Shown here in pieces: positions 8,537 to 15,281 of a stretch of 64,000 nucleotides of DNA. The position numbers and the translations under genes were made by a program. Source of the DNA: B30-G6 sp963701385 (lineage in GTDB: Bacteria > Desulfobacterota > Desulfobacteria > Desulfobacterales > B30-G6). The notes below the pieces were generated by a model, which saw only the letters and a list, made by a program, of their open reading frames with translations, was not told where the DNA came from and did no database searches. Within the stretch, counting starts at the first letter, position 1. The number at the start of each line of letters is the position of its first letter. The DNA lies in NCBI GenBank assembly GCA_963701385.1, contig CAVOZW010000027.1, positions 62,001-126,000 on the forward strand, read 5' to 3'.

Positions 8537-9403
8537 TCACTGTAGATGCGTCAGAATAAATTCAACTGTTTGTTTGGGTTTTTCCATGGGGATAAGATGT
8601 CCTGCGCCGGCAATAAGCCGGTAGGTGCCATGCTGAAATTTTTCGGTGGCTGATTTGAGATCGACAAACGGGCGGTTCGTGCTCTTCTCTCCCTCCAGCA
8701 CCCAAACCGGACAACTAACCTTCGGCAACATAGGCCAGGGATCATAGCCCATGCCACCCATAAACAGAGCAGCTTCCTTCTCAGGTGAGCAGGCCAGTTC
8801 CAGTTCCCCGCTCTCGAGGGGCACCGTACCATGTTCAATATACAGATCGAGAAATTCCTCGTCCCAGTCTTTAAATAACGCCTTGCCCCTGAAATAGCGC
8901 TTGGCAGCCCCAGGGTCCTCCCAGAGCTTGCGTCGCTTGATGGATCTGCTGGCCAGGGGATGGTCTTGCACACGGATCTGGAGACGATAAAAATCCTGGG
9001 GTAAAAATATCGGCTCCAGCAAAATCATACCGGATGCTTTTGGGCCATGAACCGCCTCGGCAATCGTCATGACGGTGGCACCCATGGAATGTCCCACCAG
9101 AAAGGGTTTTTCGATATTCAAACCGTCACACAACCGGCAAAGATCCTCAGCCAGAAGCATCCAGCTCAGACCGCCTTTTTCCGGATCGGTCTGGCGATGG
9201 TCACAAAAATACGGCGCAATCACCTTGCGATGCCTGGATAGCTCCCGGGCAATCGGATGCCACAACATGGGAAGAAACCCGGTGGCATGCAGTAAAATGA
9301 TCGGTGGATCCTGACCATCATAAAGCAAGTATTGCAGATCGACATCGCCGACGTTCTGAAACCGAGCAACTGGTTGTCCTTTCATATCCCTCACTCTTTT
9401 CAT
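8537..9403 (-). CDS. Alpha/beta hydrolase
   Basis: An alpha/beta-hydrolase fold enzyme of about 288 residues. The oxyanion region IILLHATGFLPMLWHP, nucleophile elbow VGHSMGATV (Ser), and the late His in AGAGHLIPMEKP are all present; the acid is probably in the strand after CPVWVLEGEKS. The N-terminus is uncertain: ATG 9403, ATG 9385 and an upstream frame to 9466 are all open, and none has a good ribosome binding site. The protein has no signal peptide, so an intracellular esterase, lactonase or C-C hydrolase is likely. The substrate cannot be inferred. The region upstream is filled by repeat sequence. Confidence 0.8.
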   Translation of the reverse strand: MKRVRDMKGQPVARFQNVGDVDLQYLLYDGQDPPIILLHATGFLPMLWHPIARELSRHRKVIAPYFCDHRQTDPEKGGLSWMLLAEDLCRLCDGLNIEKPFLVGHSMGATVMTIAEAVHGPKASGMILLEPIFLPQDFYRLQIRVQDHPLASRSIKRRKLWEDPGAAKRYFRGKALFKDWDEEFLDLYIEHGTVPLESGELELACSPEKEAALFMGGMGYDPWPMLPKVSCPVWVLEGEKSTNRPFVDLKSATEKFQHGTYRLIAGAGHLIPMEKPKQTVEFILTHLQ

Positions 9404-9489
9404 ATCATAACTATACCGATCGTTAATATTAACAACTGGATACCATATGTCAACCCGCCTGCACAAGCGACCTCCGTAGAAGAATCGCC

Positions 9490-9632
9490 CAGCGAGCTGC
9501 GAGGAAGGTTCTGCCCTGCGGCGGTGCTACGCAGCGACCGTATGGCATTCTGTCTACTTTAGATTCGCTCGCTAACCCCGCGCGGCATGCAAAGCACTGC
9601 GGCACGGCAAAACCCACGGGGAATGGGCTCGC
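9490..9632. repeat. Dispersed GC-rich repeat, copy A, in a 320-bp gap without genes
   Basis: The 9404-9723 gap holds no credible gene. CAGCGAGCTGCGAGGAA (9490-9506) and AACCCACGGGG...GCTCGC (9611-9632) flank CGCTCGCTAACCCCGCG (9566-9582). The two flanking blocks recur, in inverted orientation and closer together, at 11697-11752, and the GCTAACCCC core recurs in the hairpin at 46225. This fits a small non-coding dispersed repeat, with copy A carrying extra internal sequence. Confidence 0.5.
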
Positions 9633-9723
9633 TTTTGCGGTTCAAGGGGTCCCTATTGATATCTACTTGTTTTTGCAGTACAGATAAGTCAGTTATGAAT
9701 TTTCATCTATCGAGGAATAATAA

Positions 9724-10722
9724 ATGAATGATCGAACTTTCCCAGCCATGATCGTCGAAGAAACCGACGACAAACAGTTTGTTCGCAGTGTCAAAGCAAA
9801 ATCCATTTCCGACCTGCCGGATGGGGATGTACTGGTGCGGGTCTCATATTCCTCCCTCAACTACAAGGATGCCCTTTCTGCCACCGGCAACCGGGGCGTT
9901 ACCCGTAAATATCCCCATACCCCGGGCATCGATGCCGCTGGCACGGTTGAAAAGAGCCGGAACAAGGCATTCCAATCCGGTGATACCGTGATCGTCACGA
10001 GTTATGACCTTGGCATGAATACATCGGGTGGCTTCGGTGGCTATATCCGCATCCCTGCTGACTGGGTCGTCCCGTTGCCCCAGGGCCTGACATTGAAAGA
10101 AAGTATGATTTACGGAACAGCCGGTTTTACAGCCGGCCTGTCAATTTTTTCCCTTACCCAGACAGTCAAACCCGATGCCGGGGAAGTCCTGGTAACCGGG
10201 GCCACCGGGGGTGTCGGCAGCATTGCCACGGCAATTCTAGCCAAACTCGGATACGATGTGGTGGCGCTCAGCGGCAAAGCCGATGCAGTCGAATTTCTGA
10301 AAAGCCTTGGAGCCGGGCGTGTGGTGACAAGAGAGGAATGCAACGACCAAAGTTCACAACCCCTCCTGAAGGGCACCTGGTCCGGCGTAGTGGATACCGT
10401 GGGGGGAAATATTCTGGCCACTGCCATTAAGTCCACCCTTCCCTGGGGAACCATAACGACATGCGGCATGGTGGCCTCGCCGGATCTCCCCCTGACGGTC
10501 TTTCCCTTTATCCTGCGGGGTGTCCGACTGATCGGCATCAATTCTCAAAGCTGTCCCATGAAGCACCGTCAGCATATCTGGAAACAGCTTGCCACCCACT
10601 GGAAAATTGACCAACTTGAAACCATCAGCCAGGAGGTCTCTCTGGAAGAATTGAATTCGCGGATCGACACGATTCTCAAGGGTGGTATTAAAGGGCGGAC
10701 GGTGCTTAACCTGAAAACATGA
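9724..10722 (+). CDS. YhdH/YhfP-type quinone oxidoreductase (acrylyl-CoA reductase AcuI-like)
   Basis: A 332-residue zinc-independent medium-chain dehydrogenase/reductase. Near the N-terminus it has SSLNYKDALSATG and YPHTPGIDAAGTV, then the YGTAGFTAGLSI segment characteristic of the YhdH branch, and the NADP-binding LVTGATGGVGSIATAILAKLG at about 158-178. No zinc-ligand Cys cluster is present. Members reduce quinones or acrylyl-CoA with NADPH. GAGGA lies upstream of the ATG. It ends 12 bp before the MetF-like gene, so the two are probably cotranscribed. The physiological substrate is not resolved. Confidence 0.88.
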   Translation: MNDRTFPAMIVEETDDKQFVRSVKAKSISDLPDGDVLVRVSYSSLNYKDALSATGNRGVTRKYPHTPGIDAAGTVEKSRNKAFQSGDTVIVTSYDLGMNTSGGFGGYIRIPADWVVPLPQGLTLKESMIYGTAGFTAGLSIFSLTQTVKPDAGEVLVTGATGGVGSIATAILAKLGYDVVALSGKADAVEFLKSLGAGRVVTREECNDQSSQPLLKGTWSGVVDTVGGNILATAIKSTLPWGTITTCGMVASPDLPLTVFPFILRGVRLIGINSQSCPMKHRQHIWKQLATHWKIDQLETISQEVSLEELNSRIDTILKGGIKGRTVLNLKT

Positions 10723-10734
10723 AAGCGAAACGAA

Positions 10735-11571
10735 ATGAAACCCATCGACTTTTCAGACAACCCATTTAACATTTTTATCGAAGTCGTGCCTTCTGCGGGA
10801 CCCGATGCCGGCCCGCTCATGCATCTTCTGAAATCGGTTTCGAATCTGCCTTTTGATGCCTTCAGCGTAGCCACAAACCCGGTTGCCAAGCCGCGCATGA
10901 GTGCCATGGCAACCTGCGCACTCGCACAGCAGGAAACAGGCAAACCCGCCATCCTGCACTGCACCACCCGGGATCACAACCGGCTCAGCCTCCAGGGAAT
11001 GTTATGGGGTGCACAGGCACTGGGCATCGGGACCGTATTGATCGCCAGCGGAGATATGGTTGCACTCGATGACCGACGAATCACCACCACAGTTAGGGAC
11101 ATGGATGTTTTCGGCCTGGTGGGTCTGGCCAGGGAATCCGGGCTTCAAACCGGTGTGGTGATCGATCCCCACCCGGAATCGGATGGATTCGAAAGAGCGG
11201 TCCGCCGCCTGGCTCAAAAAGTGGATGCCGGCGCCCAGTTTGCCGTGACCCAGCCCATCTACGATGCTGAGACAGCCCATGCCATGGCCCGGGCCACCCA
11301 ATCTGCCGGAATCCCCGTCATCATGGGAATTCTGCCCCTGCGAACGGCCCGTCATGCCGAATTTCTGCACCAGAAGGTCGCCGGCATCGCCGTTCCCAAG
11401 CAATTGCGGGAGCAGATGCATCAGGCTGATGACACCATCAAGACCGGCAATCAGAATGCCCGCAGGATGCTGGCGCTAGCCCGGGAAATTTTTGCCGGTG
11501 CCTGCGTCATGCCGCCCTTTGATCATTATGAGGTGCTTGAAGAAATTATTCTGAACCCCGGAGAATCCTGA
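10735..11571 (+). CDS. Methylenetetrahydrofolate reductase (MetF-like)
   Basis: A 278-residue (beta/alpha)8-barrel flavoprotein family member. Family segments are FNIFIEVVPSAGP at the first strand (the catalytic Glu position), ILHCTTRDHNRLSLQG, VLIASGDM, and AGAQFAVTQPIYDAETA, the FAD/folate pocket. It is shorter than Escherichia coli MetF and resembles the stand-alone MetF-like proteins of anaerobes, where the methyl or carbonyl branch of C1 metabolism may use it with partner proteins. It follows the YhdH-like reductase with a 12-bp gap. C1-tetrahydrofolate reduction is the likely role; the electron donor is unknown. Confidence 0.82.
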   Translation: MKPIDFSDNPFNIFIEVVPSAGPDAGPLMHLLKSVSNLPFDAFSVATNPVAKPRMSAMATCALAQQETGKPAILHCTTRDHNRLSLQGMLWGAQALGIGTVLIASGDMVALDDRRITTTVRDMDVFGLVGLARESGLQTGVVIDPHPESDGFERAVRRLAQKVDAGAQFAVTQPIYDAETAHAMARATQSAGIPVIMGILPLRTARHAEFLHQKVAGIAVPKQLREQMHQADDTIKTGNQNARRMLALAREIFAGACVMPPFDHYEVLEEIILNPGES

Positions 11572-11696
11572 ATCGTCTGCTGTTGCTGCTCAGGTCTCCT
11601 TGACTTAGGGAAAAAGGGATCTACATTCAACCCTAATCTTTGAAAAACGTCCGGGTTTGGCTACAAGGGTTGACCTGGAATCACTGAACCCAAGTT

Positions 11697-11752
11697 GCGA
11701 GCGCTAACCCCGTGGGTTCCCCCTGCGGTAGGACATTCCTCGTAGCTTGCTG
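11697..11752. repeat. Dispersed GC-rich repeat, copy B (inverted relative to copy A)
   Basis: The block opening GCGAGCGCTAACCCCGTGGG (11697-11716) and TTCCTCGTAGCTTGCTG (11736-11752) is the reverse complement of the two blocks flanking copy A. The second block differs from its copy-A partner at 2 of 17 positions. It occupies the gap before the DUF2959 lipoprotein gene and contains no ORF. Confidence 0.5.
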
Positions 11753-11782
11753 CAAGGTTCTTCAATTGAAAGGAATGCGGTC

Positions 11783-12451
11783 ATGAAAAATACCATAAGA
11801 CCCCAGCAACACCTCAAGCTTCTCGCCGTTGTGGCTGTTTGTCTACTGCTGGTGCTCGGATGCACCAAAGCCTATTACGGCGCCATGGAAAAAGTCGGCA
11901 TCCACAAACGCGATATCCTCGTGGATCGGGTAGAGGATGCCAGAGACGCCCAGTCTGATGCACAGGTACAGTTCAAGGATGCCCTGGAGCAGTTTGGGTC
12001 GGTGGTCAATACTGAAAATACCGACTTGAAAGATGCCTACGAGAAGCTCAACGCCAAATATGAAGCCAGTGAAGCGGCTGCTAAGGAAGTCTCCGGCAGA
12101 ATCAAGAAGGTGGAATCCGTAGCCGATGACCTGTTTGTGGAATGGGAAAAAGAACTGGAACTGTATACGAACCAGGCCCTGCGAACCAACAGTGCCCGGA
12201 AGCTTGGAGACACCAGGGGTCGTTACACTGAAATGCTGGCCAGTATGCATAAGGCCGAAGAAAGCATGCACCCGATCCTACGAACGTTCCATGACAATGT
12301 GTTATTTCTCAAGCACAATCTCAACGCCCAGGCCATTGGTTCGCTGCGCAACGAGTTTTCCGGCCTCAAGGTAAAAATCGATAATCTGATCCGGAGCATG
12401 AATGACGCCATTGGCAACTCAAACAAATTCATCGAAGATCTCAAGCAATAA
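11783..12451 (+). CDS. DUF2959-family lipoprotein
   Basis: A 222-residue envelope protein. The signal peptide is visible: a basic N-terminus, a hydrophobic run LLAVVAVCLLLVLG, then the lipobox Cys27 (LVLGC), so it is predicted to be lipid-anchored. The mature start AYYGAMEKVGIHKRDILVDR and the following EDARDAQSDAQVQFKDAL are the DUF2959 hallmark. The remainder is almost entirely helical with heptad-like spacing, consistent with coiled coils. The start ATG 11783 follows AAAGGA. The function of DUF2959 is unknown. Periplasmic-face or outer-membrane attachment is inferred from the lipobox only. Confidence 0.88.
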   Translation: MKNTIRPQQHLKLLAVVAVCLLLVLGCTKAYYGAMEKVGIHKRDILVDRVEDARDAQSDAQVQFKDALEQFGSVVNTENTDLKDAYEKLNAKYEASEAAAKEVSGRIKKVESVADDLFVEWEKELELYTNQALRTNSARKLGDTRGRYTEMLASMHKAEESMHPILRTFHDNVLFLKHNLNAQAIGSLRNEFSGLKVKIDNLIRSMNDAIGNSNKFIEDLKQ

Positions 12452-12477
12452 AATCGTGGCCCTATTTTATGGCAGGG

Positions 12478-13890
12478 TCAGGAAGCATAGATAGAGCACT
12501 TCCTCACCGCCATGGCCGCTTCCTGGAGCGCTTCTGAAAAGGTCGGATGCCCGTGAACGGTCCGGGCGATATCTTCCGATCCGGCACCAAACTCAAGTGC
12601 CAGCACACATTCGGCGATCATGTCGGCCGCCCGGGGGCCGATGATGTGAACCCCCAGGATACGGTCGGTCTTGCCGTGAGCAATCAGTTTGACAAACCCT
12701 TCCTTTTCTCCCATACAGCGTGCCCGGCCTGCCCCGGAAAAAGGATAGGTGCCTACACAGTAGGGAATCTCGCGCTCCTTGACCGCCTCTTCGGTCAACC
12801 CGACGCTGGCGACTTCGGGCCAGGTATAGACCACCGACGGGATAGCGTCATAGTTCACTTCGCCGGCATGCCCTGCAATGCCCTCCACGACCGCGATTCC
12901 CTCTGCCGACGCTTTGTGGGCCAGCATGGGACCGGGTATCAGATCACCGATGGCATAGACACCCTGCAGACTGGTCTGATAGTCGGCATGAACGACGATA
13001 TGACCTGTTTGAGGATCGGTTTCAATACCGAGATCTTCGATGCCGAGTTCCTCTGTGAAGGGCCGTCTCCCCACCGCCACAAGGAGCTTATCGAAGATCA
13101 TGGTGCTGTTTTTTGTGTCTTTTTCCAGTGTCACCTTGACTTTTTTGGCAGTCTTTTGCGCCTTGACCACCCGCGTGTTGAGCTGAAATGACAAACCCTG
13201 TTTCTTTAAAATGCGATCCAGTGCCCGTCCCACCTGCCCGTCCAGGGTGGCGGCAATCTTGGGCAGCATTTCAATAACGGTCACTTTCGAACCCAGTCGC
13301 ATCCAGACCGATCCCAACTCCAGGCCGATATATCCGCCCCCAACGATTCCCAGGCTTTTTGGGACCTTGTCAAACGCAAGGGCTTCCGTGGAGCTGATAA
13401 TCCTCCGGCCGTCAAATGGCATGCCGGGCACCTCAACGGGTCGGCTTCCCGTGGCCAATAGAATCGACGTCCCCTTGAGAATGCGTTTTTTCTGCTTCCC
13501 CGTTGTCACTGCCACCTGCCTGTCGCCCGCAAGACGTGCCGTGCCCTGGATGATGTCAATCCGGTGTCCTTCCAGCAGCTTTCGAACGCTATCCGTAAGG
13601 TCTTTAACGACCGTATCCTTTCGTTTCATAAGGGTCGCCAGGTTCAGGGTCAATCGACCGGTCTTGATGCCATGTTCGGCAAAATGATCCCTGGCCAGGT
13701 GATAATACTCGCTGGAGTCGAGCAGGGCTTTGCTGGGTATGCACCCGACATTCAGACACACACCGCCAAGGCTGGGTGATTTCTCGATACAGGCGGTTTT
13801 CAAGCCAAGTTGTGCGGCCCTAACTGCGGCCACATAGCCCCCCGGTCCGGAGCCTACGATAACCAGATCATAATTGTCCGTCGCTGTCAT
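12478..13890 (-). CDS. lpdA: Dihydrolipoamide dehydrogenase (E3)
   Basis: E3 of the 2-oxoglutarate dehydrogenase complex: it reoxidises the E2 lipoyl group and reduces NAD+. The 470-residue product has the FAD motif VIVGSGPGGYVAAVRAAQLG, redox disulfide GGVCLNVGCIPSKA, NAD motif IVGGGYIGLELG, second FAD motif VYAIGDLIPGP, and an intact C-terminal VHGHPTFSEALQEA with the catalytic His-Glu pair. The start ATG 13890 follows GGAGGT. It begins 1 bp after the sucB stop, so it is the last gene of a sucA-sucB-lpdA operon. All catalytic elements are present, unlike the paralogue at 5780. Confidence 0.94.
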   Translation of the reverse strand: MTATDNYDLVIVGSGPGGYVAAVRAAQLGLKTACIEKSPSLGGVCLNVGCIPSKALLDSSEYYHLARDHFAEHGIKTGRLTLNLATLMKRKDTVVKDLTDSVRKLLEGHRIDIIQGTARLAGDRQVAVTTGKQKKRILKGTSILLATGSRPVEVPGMPFDGRRIISSTEALAFDKVPKSLGIVGGGYIGLELGSVWMRLGSKVTVIEMLPKIAATLDGQVGRALDRILKKQGLSFQLNTRVVKAQKTAKKVKVTLEKDTKNSTMIFDKLLVAVGRRPFTEELGIEDLGIETDPQTGHIVVHADYQTSLQGVYAIGDLIPGPMLAHKASAEGIAVVEGIAGHAGEVNYDAIPSVVYTWPEVASVGLTEEAVKEREIPYCVGTYPFSGAGRARCMGEKEGFVKLIAHGKTDRILGVHIIGPRAADMIAECVLALEFGAGSEDIARTVHGHPTFSEALQEAAMAVRKCSIYAS

Positions 13891-13891
13891 G

Positions 13892-15223
13892 TTAGACCTC
13901 CAATACGATCCGTTCAGGGTTTTCGACAAATTCTTTGACGCGTTTTAAAAATGTGACGGCCCCTTTTCCATCGACAATCCGATGGTCATAGCTCAAGGCC
14001 ACATACATCATGGGGCGCACAACGATTTCATCGTTCACGACCACCGGACGTTTCTCGATCTTGTGCATACCGAGAATGCCGCTCTGGGGTGTATTCAAAA
14101 TCGGTGTGCTCAGCAACGATCCATACACACCACCATTGCTCACCGTGAATGTCCCCCCTTCAAGGTCGGCCAGTTCGAGTCGATGATCCTTTATTTTTTT
14201 GACATATTCGATGATGGCTTTCTCGATTCCGGCAAAACTCAACTTTTCGGCGTGGCGTATGACCGGCACCACCAGGCCCCTGTCGCTCCCAATGGCGACG
14301 CCGATGTGCTGGTATGGGTGATAGACAAAGTCGGTGCCGTCCACAAAGGCGTTGATTTCGGGTATCTCCTTCAATGCTTCGACGCAGGCCTTGATGAAAA
14401 ATGACATGAACCCCAAAGACACGTCGTGTTTTTTCTTGAAATCCTCCTTATAAAGCGCCCGCATGGCCATGGCTTGCTGCATGTCAATTTCATTGAAGGT
14501 GGTGAGCATGGCCGTATTCTGCTTCGATTCCAGGAGGCGTTCGGCAATCCGCTTGCGTATGGGGGACATTTTAACCCGTTTCACCCCTTCCGAATCCTGA
14601 GCGCCAGTGGGTTCTTCACAAACCTGAGGCGTTATTTTTTCGGGAATGCCGGGTGGCGCCTCTTCCAGATAAAGTAGCACATCCCCTTTGCTGATTCTGC
14701 CCCCGGGACCGGTCCCGGAGATTTTGGAAACATCGAGATTTTTTTCCCTAACAAGCCTGCGAACCGAGGGGGAAAGCTGAAGGTCGCCGGGTGTTGATTT
14801 TTGAGGGGCTGCTTCTTTGCCGGAGACTGGCGGCTTTGCCTTTGACGGCTCCTCTTGAGGCGCTTTTGCTTTCGTAGCAGGGAGCACCGCAGGCTCAGGT
14901 GCTGGTTTCGGCCCTGGTTCTGGTTCCGATTTCGGCTTCGGTTTCTGAGCTGGCTCCGTTTCCGTTGGGTCGGGTTTTGTTGTCAAATCTATTGTTTCAA
15001 TCTGTCCCACAACCGCACCAATCGCCACTGTCTCGCCTTCCTTGATCAGAATTTTTAAAACACCACCGGCCTCCGCCACCACCTCCAGCGTTACCTTGTC
15101 TGTCTCTATGACCAGCAATGCTTCATCTTTTTGAACGTTATCGCCGTCCTTTTTAAACCATTCCGCCAGGACCGCCTCCTGAACAGACTCTCCGACACTG
15201 GGTATCTTGATGTCTATGGCCAT
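13892..15223 (-). CDS. sucB: 2-oxoglutarate dehydrogenase E2, dihydrolipoyl succinyltransferase
   Basis: Transfers succinyl from E1 to CoA through a swinging lipoyl arm. The 443-residue protein has an N-terminal lipoyl domain with the modified Lys in ETDKVTLEV (about residue 42), and a long Pro/Lys/Glu-rich linker (about 85-150) typical of E2 proteins. A peripheral-subunit-binding domain follows (SPSVRRLVREKNLDVSKISG), then the catalytic core with the C-terminal SYDHRIVDGKGA. The opening IKIPSVGESVQEAVLAEW is typical of succinyl- rather than acetyl-transferases. ATG 15223 has GGAG 5 nt upstream. It lies between sucA and lpdA. Confidence 0.94.
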   Translation of the reverse strand: MAIDIKIPSVGESVQEAVLAEWFKKDGDNVQKDEALLVIETDKVTLEVVAEAGGVLKILIKEGETVAIGAVVGQIETIDLTTKPDPTETEPAQKPKPKSEPEPGPKPAPEPAVLPATKAKAPQEEPSKAKPPVSGKEAAPQKSTPGDLQLSPSVRRLVREKNLDVSKISGTGPGGRISKGDVLLYLEEAPPGIPEKITPQVCEEPTGAQDSEGVKRVKMSPIRKRIAERLLESKQNTAMLTTFNEIDMQQAMAMRALYKEDFKKKHDVSLGFMSFFIKACVEALKEIPEINAFVDGTDFVYHPYQHIGVAIGSDRGLVVPVIRHAEKLSFAGIEKAIIEYVKKIKDHRLELADLEGGTFTVSNGGVYGSLLSTPILNTPQSGILGMHKIEKRPVVVNDEIVVRPMMYVALSYDHRIVDGKGAVTFLKRVKEFVENPERIVLEV

Positions 15224-15281
15224 AATCACTCCGCTTGGATTTGTGTGATAAAATCAATTGACGTTTATAAAAATGATCTTC

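Noticed and set aside
12547..13191. 214-residue plus-strand ORF
   Set aside because: Antisense shadow of lpdA, which carries every catalytic motif.
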